From positions 1-64,000 of the forward strand of contig NZ_JAHRXJ010000012.1 in NCBI RefSeq assembly GCF_019104765.1: a stretch of 64,000 nt of DNA. Direction: 5' to 3'. The stretch's first letter is position 1. The number at the start of each line of letters is the position of its first letter. Below, one piece after another: positions 14,696 to 21,782 of this stretch. The position numbers were made by a program, and so were the translations under genes. The notes below the pieces were generated by a model. That model did no database searches. It was given only the letters and a program-made list of their open reading frames with translations, and was not told the DNA's origin. This DNA comes from Synechococcus sp. HK05. GTDB taxonomy: Bacteria; Cyanobacteriota; Cyanobacteriia; PCC-6307; Cyanobiaceae.

Positions 14696-14711
14696 TCGGA
14701 ACCCTTTGGGG
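14696..14711 (+). promoter_or_regulatory. TCGGAACCCTT motif, copy 2
   Basis: TCGGAACCCTTTGGGG, 28 bases upstream of the GTAGCCTCCC core before the phosphoesterase gene. Confidence 0.4.
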
Positions 14712-14732
14712 TCCGCTCAGGTTTTTCAAGCA

Positions 14733-14756
14733 CCACCAGTAGCCTCCCGCACCTGC
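14733..14756 (+). promoter_or_regulatory. GTAGCCTCCC motif upstream of phosphoesterase
   Basis: Core at 14739-14748, flanked by CACCA on the left and GCACCTGCA on the right; 16 bases separate the core from the ATG at 14765. Confidence 0.55.
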
Positions 14757-14764
14757 ATCTCTTT

Positions 14765-15937
14765 ATGGGTTCAGCCAAACACCGCCAACAACCACCCCGT
14801 CATCTCCCCGGCCGGGGGCCAACACCGGCCATCAGCAATGATCAAGACCGCGAACTCCTGCAGTTCAACGTGCGTCTGGCCAAAGCCCGCCAGGCACAGG
14901 CCGACACCAACCGGATCGAACGCAAGGCCTTCCGCGAGCACGCCCGCGTGGAGAACGCCGTGGCTGCTTACTCCCGTGAGCTGTGCTCCTTGCTCGATGA
15001 GCGGGGGTTCACCCAGGGCGTGACGCTCTCCCGCATCCCGGAGGGCGGTGAGTCCGTGTTGATCGTGCAGCTCAGTGATCTGCACTTCAATGAGCGCGTT
15101 GAACTCCCCTCCAACCGCTACGACTTCACCGTGGCAGCTCAACGGTTGCGGAAGCTCGCCCAGCGGGTGAAGCAACTGGGGCAGAGCTACGGCGCCCGCA
15201 AGGTGGTGGTGGCCTGTCTGGGGGATTTCCTCAACAGTGATCGCCGCCTCGATGAACTGCTCAGCAACAGCACCAACCGCTCCAAAGCCACGCTTCTGGC
15301 GGCGGACATCCTGCGAGCGTTTCTGCTCGATCTGCGCGAGCAGTTTGAGGTTGAGGTGTACGGCATCACCGGCAATGAAAGCCGCGTGAACAAAGAGCTC
15401 GGCTGGAGTGATGAGCTGGCCACCGACAGCTACGACTTGATGATCTACGAGATCCTCAAGCGCGGTTTTGCCGGCACCGATGGCATCGCCTTCTGCGGCT
15501 TCCGGGCCAATGAACTGCTCTTTGAGGTGATGGGCCGAACGTTCCTGTGCCTGCACGGCCACCAGATCGGCGCGAACGTTCAGAAGTCCGTGCAGGAAAT
15601 CGCCGGCAAGTACGCCGCCCAGGGGATCACGGTCGACTACACGCTGTTCGGCCACCTGCACGCCAGCGCCATCGGCGACTACCACGCCCGCAATGCCTCG
15701 CTGGTGGGCAGCAATGCGTACTCCGAGGCGGGCCTGAACTTCTGCAGCAAGGCCGCTCAGAACGTCCACATCGTGACCGGTGCGAAAGGCACGGGCGCCA
15801 TTGATGGCATGAAGGTCGACCTGCAGGACGTGAGCGGAACCGAGCCCTATCCCTTTGCCGCCGAATGGGAGGCCTACTGCCCTAAGAGCGAACGCAAACT
15901 CCACACCCCTTCTGTCGTCTATCAGGTTGTTGTCTGA
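14765..15937 (+). CDS. Calcineurin-type metallophosphoesterase of the element
   Basis: A 390-residue protein. After a charged helical N-terminus (about residues 30-75) come the metal-binding motifs of the family: LSDLHFNE, VACLGDFLNSDR, GITGNES, CLHGHQIG and LFGHLH. The usual GNH(E/D) is GNES here, so the catalytic His is replaced; the other metal ligands are present. Similar enzymes occur in phages, where substrates are mostly unknown (DNA, cyclic or other nucleotides). The ATG at 14765 directly follows the conserved motif at 14733-14756; an upstream ATG at 14684 would place that motif inside the gene. It overlaps the next gene by one base. Confidence 0.85.
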   Translation: MGSAKHRQQPPRHLPGRGPTPAISNDQDRELLQFNVRLAKARQAQADTNRIERKAFREHARVENAVAAYSRELCSLLDERGFTQGVTLSRIPEGGESVLIVQLSDLHFNERVELPSNRYDFTVAAQRLRKLAQRVKQLGQSYGARKVVVACLGDFLNSDRRLDELLSNSTNRSKATLLAADILRAFLLDLREQFEVEVYGITGNESRVNKELGWSDELATDSYDLMIYEILKRGFAGTDGIAFCGFRANELLFEVMGRTFLCLHGHQIGANVQKSVQEIAGKYAAQGITVDYTLFGHLHASAIGDYHARNASLVGSNAYSEAGLNFCSKAAQNVHIVTGAKGTGAIDGMKVDLQDVSGTEPYPFAAEWEAYCPKSERKLHTPSVVYQVVV

Positions 15938-16311
15938 TGTCTGTCTCCACTCCCGCCTGCGCCTGCAGCGCCACCAGCCAGGCCGCTGAGCTCCAAACCG
16001 CCCTGCTCCAGGCGATCACCGGCCTCACCCAACTGGTGAGTCAGCTGGCCAACCAGTTCCCAGCCACAAGCACCTCAGTCCAGGCCGCTGAGCCCTGGAT
16101 GGAAGAAGCCCCCAGCCGGTGCAGCAGTAAGCCAGCCCCGTGCTGCCCGGTCAACCTCTCCCCCCTCTGGGATGAGCTCTCCGTCGTGGAACTCCGCTCC
16201 CTCCTGCGCAGCTACCCCATCGATCGCACTTCCCTGCCCGCCGCAATCGAACGCCTGCGCCGCTCCGAACTCATCGAAGCCCTCAACCAGATCCAAGCGC
16301 TCGGCGCCTAA
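15937..16311 (+). CDS. Hypothetical protein with SAP-like C-terminus
   Basis: 124 residues starting MSVSTPACACSATSQAAELQ. The first half is Ala/Thr/Gln-rich with a helical segment (LLQAITGLTQLVSQLANQF). The C-terminus (ELSVVELRSLLRSYPID... RRSELIEALNQI) resembles a SAP or Rho-N-type small helical DNA/RNA-binding fold. The TGATG overlap with the phosphoesterase shows translational coupling, so the two may act together. Confidence 0.6.
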   Translation: MSVSTPACACSATSQAAELQTALLQAITGLTQLVSQLANQFPATSTSVQAAEPWMEEAPSRCSSKPAPCCPVNLSPLWDELSVVELRSLLRSYPIDRTSLPAAIERLRRSELIEALNQIQALGA

Positions 16312-16377
16312 CCGCCAGGCACCGAGGGCGCCCTTGCGATTCAGATCCCACCCACTACACACACAACCCATACGCGT

Positions 16378-16854
16378 ATGACCACAACCCTCTCCAACAC
16401 AAACCCCACCGCCCTCGGCGAACCCACCCCCGGATCCCCGGAAGCGCTGCTGCTCCTGGCGAATGCCGGAGTTCTCCCAGCCAGCGCAGGTACAGAGGAT
16501 CCGCGGTTCACCGCTGATGCCATCACCACCTGCGTCTCCCGCCTCCTTGAGGTGAAGCAACAGCAGGAGCTCCTCGCCAATGAGCTGAAGGAACTGAACG
16601 AACAGCTGCGCCTGGCTCACCTACGCGGTGATCTGCTCACCCTCCTGCCTTCCGGCAAAGACGGGAATGGTTATCAGATCACTCCAGACCTCGTGCTCAA
16701 CCGCCGCCCTGGCCGCAAGCAGTGGAGCTATTCGATCGACTGCAAAGAGATCGAATGCCAACTCAAGGCGCGCCAGAGCTACGAGCAGCAGAGCGGCGTC
16801 GCCAGCTACAGCGTGGGTGCGGCGTTCTGGGAGGTGCGGGCCGGCAAAGGCTGA
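16378..16854 (+). CDS. Hypothetical protein with central coiled coil
   Basis: 158 residues. The N-terminus is low in order (Thr/Pro-rich). Residues 50-85 form a likely coiled coil (SRLLEVKQQQELLANELKEL, NEQLRLAHLRGDLL), followed by a compact C-terminal part with YSIDCKEIECQLKARQSYEQ. No family recognised. It is the last gene before a terminator at 16884, so it probably ends the transcription unit beginning at the phosphoesterase. Confidence 0.6.
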   Translation: MTTTLSNTNPTALGEPTPGSPEALLLLANAGVLPASAGTEDPRFTADAITTCVSRLLEVKQQQELLANELKELNEQLRLAHLRGDLLTLLPSGKDGNGYQITPDLVLNRRPGRKQWSYSIDCKEIECQLKARQSYEQQSGVASYSVGAAFWEVRAGKG

Positions 16855-16883
16855 CGCGCCACAACACGGATCACGCGATCAAG

Positions 16884-16911
16884 AGCCCTGGGTTACGGCC
16901 CGGGGCTTTTT
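16884..16911 (+). terminator. Rho-independent terminator
   Basis: Stem AGCCCTGGG / CCCGGGGCT with a six-base loop and a T-run at 16907-16911, 30 bases after the stop of the coiled-coil protein. Confidence 0.8.
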
Positions 16912-16982
16912 GCTGTGAACCGTCGCCGCACCTCCTCGCCACAGCCAACCGTCGCTACGACAGAGGCAGCGGAAAACGTGTC

Positions 16983-17144
16983 ATGGGGCTCCTCTACGAA
17001 CTGATCGTCGACACAGAAGCCGGCACCAGCACCTTTCAGATCGAAGCCAACAGCAAAGAGGAGGCGCTGGAAAACGGCCAAGAGCTCTACCCCGGCTGCC
17101 GTTTGGCCTTGGTGAACCCCGAGCCGGGTGAGCAGAACGGCTGA
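16983..17144 (+). CDS. Small hypothetical protein
   Basis: 53 residues, MGLLYELIVDTEAGTSTFQI then EANSKEEALENGQELYPGCR and LALVNPEPG. Two beta-strands around a helix and a Cys near the end; composition typical of small phage-type acidic proteins. No family recognised. It is isolated between two terminators. Confidence 0.5.
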   Translation: MGLLYELIVDTEAGTSTFQIEANSKEEALENGQELYPGCRLALVNPEPGEQNG

Positions 17145-17165
17145 GCCCAACTAGGCGCGCACACC

Positions 17166-17191
17166 AAAAACCCCCGGGCAGAGCCCGAGGG
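17166..17191 (-). terminator. Rho-independent terminator, minus strand
   Basis: Read on the minus strand: stem CCCTCGGGC / GCCCGGGGG with loop TCT and five T (17170-17166). It would stop transcripts from the minus-strand genes at 17570-18164. Confidence 0.7.
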
Positions 17192-17569
17192 TCAAGGCGT
17201 AATCAACATTCCAATGGCAATGGTCGATCGAAGCTGCTGGCGTTGGCACCTGGGGCCGAACGTTCCAGGTGTGAGCGATTGGTTCTCCTGGGGCACCTGT
17301 GGCGGTGCATGCGGAGTGTCGACGGTTCAGACGTCCTTATCCAGTGTCCGAACTGACGACCTGCCCACGGTTGGGTGAAGACTGTTGGAGCAGGGGCCTG
17401 CAGTCAGCGGTGCTTCTACTGGTGCTGAGGCGGAGTGTCAGCCATCGGTGGCTCCTCCCTTGGTTGGTGCCTGCAGCATCGCCACTCCACAAGGGCTTGG
17501 GCAATCGGGATTTACACGCATTGCCTCGCGCGCCAAGGACGACGAGATTGGTTGGTTTGGCGCGGCCTC
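17192..17569. other. Interval without a convincing gene
   Basis: Open frames on both strands here have Ser/Arg/Pro-biased composition and no motif. It is probably the 3' untranslated part of the minus-strand operon, or decayed sequence. Confidence 0.4.
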
Positions 17570-17920
17570 TCAGCGCAGAAACACCATCCGCGGAGGTTGT
17601 GGCGGCTGCCATTGCGGCGCACATGGTGTCCAACCCTCTGAGCAGCGTTGGCGCCACAGCTCCAGGGCTTGCTCACGGCTGAGCCGTTGACGCCGCTTGA
17701 GCAACGGCGCTTGCTGATCGGCGAGCCATTCCCCACTGGTGATCTCCAGCTCCTGCTGCCAGCGGTCCCAGATCACCGGCTTGAAGTGCAACACCCGCCG
17801 GCCGTCGCTCAGCCAGCCATCGGCCGGACAGGCCGGGACCTTGGTCTCTTGCTTGGCAACGTGCAACGCCTCAGCCTCAGCCCACCTCCGGTGCCCAGCC
17901 CCGTTGGAGGGCCATGTCAT
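17570..17920 (-). CDS. DUF1651 family protein
   Basis: 116 residues. The signature GWLSDGRRVLHFKPVIWDRW, TSGEWLADQQAPLLKRRQRL and SREQALELWRQRCSEGW followed by APQW fits the DUF1651 family of picocyanobacteria, of unknown function and often present in several copies in variable regions. The N-terminal 30 residues are extra, and a downstream start is possible. Its start overlaps the end of the gene at 17877-18164 by 44 bases. Confidence 0.7.
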   Translation of the reverse strand: MTWPSNGAGHRRWAEAEALHVAKQETKVPACPADGWLSDGRRVLHFKPVIWDRWQQELEITSGEWLADQQAPLLKRRQRLSREQALELWRQRCSEGWTPCAPQWQPPQPPRMVFLR

Positions 17921-18164
17921 CGGTCCAGCCCTGGCAGCGGCGAATCAGGTGCTCGCCCTGGGCAATCAAGCCCTGGTGCAGCTGACAGGTGAGCACGGGG
18001 ATACATTCCGGCCCAGCGTGATGGCGAAACCAGTGGCAGGTCATGCAGACCTTGCGGCTGCGGCTGGGGCGCAGCACCCCCTCATCGAGATAGGGCCAGG
18101 CCTCGCAGTCACCCTGCGCCACAGGCGCCACTGACTGGCCTGCCCTGGATCGAGACAGCGCCAT
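17877..18164 (-). CDS. Cys-rich hypothetical protein
   Basis: 95 residues from the ATG at 18164 (ATG at 18185 also possible). It contains C-E, KVCMTCHWFRHHAGPECIPV and LTCQLHQGLI, with several Cys and His spaced like a zinc-binding fold, then a C-terminal ending RRCQGWTDDMALQRG. This fits small metal-binding proteins of phages and satellites. It is divergent from the gene at 18294. Confidence 0.6.
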   Translation of the reverse strand: MALSRSRAGQSVAPVAQGDCEAWPYLDEGVLRPSRSRKVCMTCHWFRHHAGPECIPVLTCQLHQGLIAQGEHLIRRCQGWTDDMALQRGWAPEVG

Positions 18165-18210
18165 CACACTCCTCCATGCGTACACCAGTACTAGCAGCGA
18201 TGGGGCGATG

Positions 18211-18226
18211 TCGGAACCCTTCAGGG
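18211..18226 (+). promoter_or_regulatory. TCGGAACCCTT motif, copy 3
   Basis: TCGGAACCCTTCAGGG in the divergent promoter region between 18164 (minus) and 18294 (plus). Confidence 0.35.
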
Positions 18227-18293
18227 CCTCACGCGATTCCTTTTGCTCGCCTTCTTCCGTTTCTGTTTGCCCTTTCTGCCCTCCCTGCTGCCG

Positions 18294-18608
18294 ATGGTCA
18301 GCTGGCTCAGACCCACTGCAGCCTCAGGGCCTTCCGCGGCCCTGACCTCTCGAACCACCGGGCTCCCTACCTACCAGCAGGACCACGCCCTGGCCGCCTT
18401 TGAGCAGGGCGACTGGCTGGCTGAACTGGAGCTACTCCAACTCGCCAATGCCCTGCAGCGCACCGCCATCAGCCGCGGCGGCTACGACGGCCGCTCCTTT
18501 GATCTGATGTTCGCCATTGCCGACGTGCTCGAGGCCGATCACGGCTGGAGCTTTGAGCAATCCGACGCCTGGCTCGAGCGCATGGGGCTCTGGGAGGAGG
18601 AGTTCTGA
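18294..18608 (+). CDS. Hypothetical protein
   Basis: 104 residues from the ATG at 18294 (18243 would add a Phe/Leu-rich start). After a Ser/Thr/Ala-rich N-terminus the protein is helical: DHALAAFEQGDWLAELELLQ, LANALQRTAISRGGYDGRSF, MFAIADVLEADHGWSFEQSD and AWLERMGLWEEEF. No family recognised. Its composition supports a real soluble protein. Confidence 0.55.
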   Translation: MVSWLRPTAASGPSAALTSRTTGLPTYQQDHALAAFEQGDWLAELELLQLANALQRTAISRGGYDGRSFDLMFAIADVLEADHGWSFEQSDAWLERMGLWEEEF

Positions 18609-18620
18609 TTCCGCAGAACG

Positions 18621-18638
18621 CCGCCGGTAGCCTCCCCT
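18621..18638 (+). promoter_or_regulatory. GTAGCCTCCC motif upstream of excisionase-like genes
   Basis: Core at 18627-18636, preceded by CCGCCG; it diverges to the right (CTGCTGCC instead of GCACCTGC). 42 bases before the ATG at 18679. Confidence 0.5.
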
Positions 18639-18678
18639 GCTGCCGGCTCTGGCCGCAGCGTTCTTTGCATCGCTGCCC

Positions 18679-18876
18679 ATGAGCGACACCCTCTGGCTCA
18701 CTACCGCCGAGCTCTGCGCTCACCTGGCGATCAGCCGTTCCACGCTGTTCGCCATCCGTCGCGCAGGGCTCCTGAAAGACGGGCGCCATCTGGTGGCCAA
18801 GAACCCCACGAGCGCCCGCTCCCACCTCCTGTGGCACCGGCAGCGTTGTGAGCTCGCCCTCGGGAGGATCAGCTGA
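18679..18876 (+). CDS. Excisionase-like (AlpA/MerR-type) HTH protein 1
   Basis: 65 residues: LWLTTAELCAHLAISRSTLF, AIRRAGLLKDGRHLVAKNPT and a basic end. The order 'helix-turn-helix then wing' with L-T-x-x-E-x-C...SR-S-T-L is typical of AlpA-type regulators and recombination directionality factors. Placed next to the integrase, it is a good candidate for excision control. It overlaps the next, paralogous gene by one base. Confidence 0.72.
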   Translation: MSDTLWLTTAELCAHLAISRSTLFAIRRAGLLKDGRHLVAKNPTSARSHLLWHRQRCELALGRIS

Positions 18877-19085
18877 TGAGCTCCAAGAACAGCTCGAACG
18901 GCGATTGGCTCACGACCACGGAGCTCTGCCACTCCCTCGCCATCAGCCGCTCCAAGCTCTGCCGCTTGCAGCAGCGCAAGGTGTTCCGTCAGGGCATCCA
19001 CTGGGTGCGTAAGAACCCTGCCGCTCCCCGCTCCGATCAGCTCTGGTCGCTGGCAGCCTGCCGCTCTCTGCTCCACAAGCCATAA
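18876..19085 (+). CDS. Excisionase-like (AlpA/MerR-type) HTH protein 2
   Basis: 69 residues: DWLTTTELCHSLAISRSKLC, RLQQRKVFRQGIHWVRKNPA then SDQLWSLAACRSLL. It aligns with the protein at 18679-18876 along nearly its whole length (LTT.ELC..LAISRS.L, G.H.V.KNP), showing a tandem duplication. The pair may bind as a heterodimer or at different arm sites of the att region. A terminator follows within ten bases of the stop. Confidence 0.72.
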   Translation: MSSKNSSNGDWLTTTELCHSLAISRSKLCRLQQRKVFRQGIHWVRKNPAAPRSDQLWSLAACRSLLHKP

Positions 19086-19092
19086 CCACAAG

Positions 19093-19117
19093 AAAGGGGG
19101 CTATCGGCCCCCTTTTT
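19093..19117. terminator. Bidirectional terminator between excisionase and integrase genes
   Basis: Stem AAAGGGGGC / GCCCCCTTT (19093-19115) followed by T on the plus strand and preceded by A-rich sequence, so it can serve both convergent genes. Confidence 0.8.
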
Positions 19118-19140
19118 GATAGATCTGTGCAGAGCCTGAA

Positions 19141-20505
19141 TCAAGCCGCTTGCTGATCCCCGAGCATCCGACGCGCCACCGACGCCTTGGTCTGCTCGCC
19201 GGTGATCTCACTTAAATACGTGCGGCGGTGCACCTCAGGGCTGTGGCCCATCACCGCCGCCACGTCCGCGTAGTTCCAGGTCGTTGTCTCCCGGGCGCGA
19301 ATCGCATAGGCGTGGCGCAGGTCATAGGGCACGCAGCGCTCCTTGCGTTTCTGCGCTTTCTTCTTGCCCTGGGCCGGCACTGTGTCCACCCAGGCGTAGA
19401 GCTTGGTTTTCAGCTCAAATTCCGCCTTGGCATCAGAGCTGCGCAGCTTGTGGCAGCACACCGCACCCAGCCGTTCGTTGTTATCGCAGCGCTTCACTAG
19501 ATCGCGTTCAGGATCAAACGGCTGGCCGTCTTCATTGACGAACTTGGGCACGTAGCGGCGGCGCAGTTCCTCGAGTCGTTGTTCTCCGTTCTCTCCACCC
19601 AGCTGATAGCGCTCAACCCACTCCGCCGGGAGCGGCAGGGCCACCCGGAAGCCCGTTTTGGTCACCTTGATATGGCGGGCGGCCACACCGATGCTCACCA
19701 TCCCCTGCGCATCAGGAAGTTCGGCGATGTGCCACACCTCGTGGGGCCTGAGTCCGTAGGTGGCCACCATCGCGAACACCCAGCCCCAGAGCGGGTCTTC
19801 CTCCACCACCTGATCCAGCCACTCCTGAATCGCTGTAGTGCTCGGGATGCGGCGTCTGGATTCACCGGCAGCCACCAGGGCTCCCTTCTTGCGGTTCACC
19901 ATTCCCTTGAGCTCCTCGCTGAGGCTCTCCGGTGCAATCGCTCCGTAGCCAGCGCGGCGCAATAGCGACACCACCTCGCGCTTCTGGCGGAAGCCCTGGC
20001 GGTGCGTTGCCATCGGGATCAGCGGTGCTGTTGGGTCCTCCAGCCGCGCCTTGAGGCTCTCGCTGCTGTGCAGAGCAAACCTCCGCACGTCTGCCTCAGT
20101 AGCCGCACGGTCCGCCGGCAGCAAGCAGAAATAGCCCTTGCCCTTGAACGGACCCACCAGGTTCATGTTCACCCCCTGGCCCCGTTGAAACGCCACTACC
20201 GCGGCGCAGATCTCAGGCCAGCAGGGGGCGTTCGAATCGGAGCTCACGAGGTCTTGTTGACCGTCGGGCAACACGGCGGGCTTCCCGCTGCGGGTGGCCT
20301 CGATCAACAGGTCCTGCAGGCTCTCGATCGCCTCAGGGTCTGCTGCGGCATAGCCCTTCACCGTGTGCTCGCGGGTCGTGCCGCCCTTGCCCAGCTGGTA
20401 CACCGTGATCCAGGGGCTTCGCCGGTGCTCTCTCAGCCGGTAGCGGGCGCCGAAGGCGCGCAGCACCGCATTGCAGCGCTGCATGGGGCTCTGAATCGTG
20501 GCCAT
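19141..20505 (-). CDS. int: Tyrosine recombinase (integrase)
   Basis: 454 residues from the ATG at 20505; an ATG at 20619 would extend through the inverted repeats and is less likely. The C-terminal catalytic domain shows ATYGLRPHEVW (first Arg), VPYDLRHAYAIRA (HxxR-like segment), and VMGHSPEVHRRTYLSEITGE with the second His and the nucleophile Tyr. The N-terminal 200 residues would bind arm sites and the core. Location next to tRNA-Lys, pointing away from it, is that of site-specific integrases using a tRNA 3' end as attachment site. It should both insert and, with the HTH proteins, excise the element. Confidence 0.9.
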   Translation of the reverse strand: MATIQSPMQRCNAVLRAFGARYRLREHRRSPWITVYQLGKGGTTREHTVKGYAAADPEAIESLQDLLIEATRSGKPAVLPDGQQDLVSSDSNAPCWPEICAAVVAFQRGQGVNMNLVGPFKGKGYFCLLPADRAATEADVRRFALHSSESLKARLEDPTAPLIPMATHRQGFRQKREVVSLLRRAGYGAIAPESLSEELKGMVNRKKGALVAAGESRRRIPSTTAIQEWLDQVVEEDPLWGWVFAMVATYGLRPHEVWHIAELPDAQGMVSIGVAARHIKVTKTGFRVALPLPAEWVERYQLGGENGEQRLEELRRRYVPKFVNEDGQPFDPERDLVKRCDNNERLGAVCCHKLRSSDAKAEFELKTKLYAWVDTVPAQGKKKAQKRKERCVPYDLRHAYAIRARETTTWNYADVAAVMGHSPEVHRRTYLSEITGEQTKASVARRMLGDQQAA

Positions 20506-20556
20506 GGGAAACGCATCTCTGTCGTGAGTGTTCCCACTGATCAGGCTCCAGAACCC

Positions 20557-20612
20557 CCACTTCGTCTCACCTGATGAGACGAAGTGGATTCCTTGGGACA
20601 AGTCCCAAGGAA
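20557..20612. repeat. Two adjacent perfect inverted repeats upstream of the integrase
   Basis: First: CCACTTCGTCTCA (20557-20569), loop CCTGA, TGAGACGAAGTGG (20575-20587). Second: TTCCTTGGGAC (20589-20599), two-base centre, GTCCCAAGGAA (20602-20612). They lie between the integrase start and tRNA-Lys. They are candidate integrase or excisionase arm sites, operators of int, or hairpins of a single-strand origin or transfer site. Confidence 0.75.
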
Positions 20613-20739
20613 ATGACACAACTACGGTTTTCGGCGAATCAACCCGGACTCATTTCGCCCGGAGTGGAGTGCCTTCAGAAGCCCTGAAACCCCTTGCGCC
20701 GCAGGGTCAAACCCTTGCAGTCCAAACGATCTCAAGAAA

Positions 20740-20811
20740 TGGGTCGTCTGAGATTCGAACTCAGGACCAATCGGTTAAAAGCCGAGTGCTCTACCGCTGA
20801 GCTAACGACCC
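20740..20811 (-). tRNA. trnK: tRNA-Lys (UUU)
   Basis: Minus-strand cloverleaf with acceptor pairs GGGTCGT / ACGACCC, D-arm TAGCTCAGCGGTAGAGCA, anticodon loop CTTTTAA (anticodon UUU), and T-arm GGTTCGAATC-type sequence (GAGTTCGAATCTC). The 3' end at 20740 faces the integrase, so the element is attached at the tRNA 3' side. No second copy of the 3' end was found to the left in this window. Confidence 0.95.
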
Positions 20812-20937
20812 GCCCGGAGCTGGAGAACCAGGTTCGGGGGTGGCCCTTTCGGGCACCACGTGAACGTATCACCCGGAGGGTCCGCCCTCCAACCGCGCCG
20901 AGAATGGTGGGCCGAAGCTGCCTCGTGCCTGCCTGCC

Positions 20938-21462
20938 ATGCCTGATCAGCCCTGGCCTCAGCCCACGGTGCATCCCGATGCGTGGGTGGCCGACTCGGCC
21001 GTGCTGATCGGCGATGTGCGCCTGGCCGCTGGGGCCAGCCTCTGGCCTACCGCCGTGGCCCGCGGCGACGTGTGCGCGATCACGATTGGCGAGGGCAGCA
21101 ACGTGCAAGACGGGGCCGTGCTGCATGGCGACCCCGGCCAACCAGTCACGATCGGCGCCGACGTGACCATCGGCCATCGGGCCGTTGTGCATGGCGCCAC
21201 CCTGGATGACGGCTGCCTGATCGGCATCGGCGCCATCGTGCTCAACGGCGTCACCGTGGGGGCTGGTGCATTGGTGGCAGCCGGATCGGTGGTGACCAAA
21301 AACGTGCCAGCCCGGGCTCTGGTGATGGGTGCACCGGCCCAGGTGAAGCGGGAACTGAGCGAGGAGCAGGCAGCGGAGCAGCGCGATCACGCCCGCCGCT
21401 ACCGGCAACTGGCCATGGCCCATGCGGGCCGCTCCAGCGATCCCGGCTTTTCGGCGGCCTGA
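20938..21462 (+). CDS. Gamma-carbonic-anhydrase-like hexapeptide-repeat protein
   Basis: 174 residues built of left-handed beta-helix repeats: [69 protein letters not shown] and [20 protein letters not shown]. The Q-D-x-x-x-x-H...H...H spacing ([17 protein letters not shown]) gives the three metal-binding His of gamma-class enzymes. The ATG at 20938 precedes the first strand. Likely a trimeric CcmM/CaiE/YrdA-type protein; carbonic anhydrase activity is not certain. It is the first core gene beyond the tRNA. Confidence 0.88.
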   Translation: MPDQPWPQPTVHPDAWVADSAVLIGDVRLAAGASLWPTAVARGDVCAITIGEGSNVQDGAVLHGDPGQPVTIGADVTIGHRAVVHGATLDDGCLIGIGAIVLNGVTVGAGALVAAGSVVTKNVPARALVMGAPAQVKRELSEEQAAEQRDHARRYRQLAMAHAGRSSDPGFSAA

Positions 21463-21555
21463 ATTGCTGCGAATTCAGTCAACTGCCTGGTGCTGCGCTC
21501 GGGGGCCTTGGGATGGTCCGTAAGATCAGCACACGCTCCTACGTAACGCCCAGTC

Positions 21556-21678
21556 ATGGACGCCCGGCTCCTGCTCGTTGTGACCCCGATCGCGCTGGCC
21601 GCTGGCTGGGCCGTGTTCAACATCGGCCGCGCTGCCGTGGGCCAGCTGCAAATGATGCTCAAGCGTGCCAACGGCTGA
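21556..21678 (+). CDS. psbY: Photosystem II protein Y
   Basis: 40 residues, MDARLLLVVTPIALAAGWAV followed by FNIGRAAVGQLQMMLKRANG. The single transmembrane span and the motif AGWAVFNIGRAA are characteristic of PsbY, a small photosystem II subunit associated with cytochrome b559 in the thylakoid membrane. The gene stands alone with its own terminator downstream. Confidence 0.88.
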   Translation: MDARLLLVVTPIALAAGWAVFNIGRAAVGQLQMMLKRANG

Positions 21679-21725
21679 TCGCCGACAACGCGTTCGCCGG
21701 CCTGTTCACCACCGGCGCACTGCAG

Positions 21726-21750
21726 AGCCCCCGCACTCGCGGGGGCTTTT
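21726..21750 (+). terminator. Rho-independent terminator after psbY
   Basis: Stem AGCCCCCGC / GCGGGGGCT around ACTC, then four T. Confidence 0.8.
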
Positions 21751-21782
21751 GCATGATCAGCCCATCCAGCTGAAGCCGCCTC

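Noticed and set aside
14771-15904. 377-codon open frame antisense to the phosphoesterase
   Set aside because: The plus-strand gene has five metal-binding motifs; the antisense product is Val/Ala/Gly-rich without a domain.
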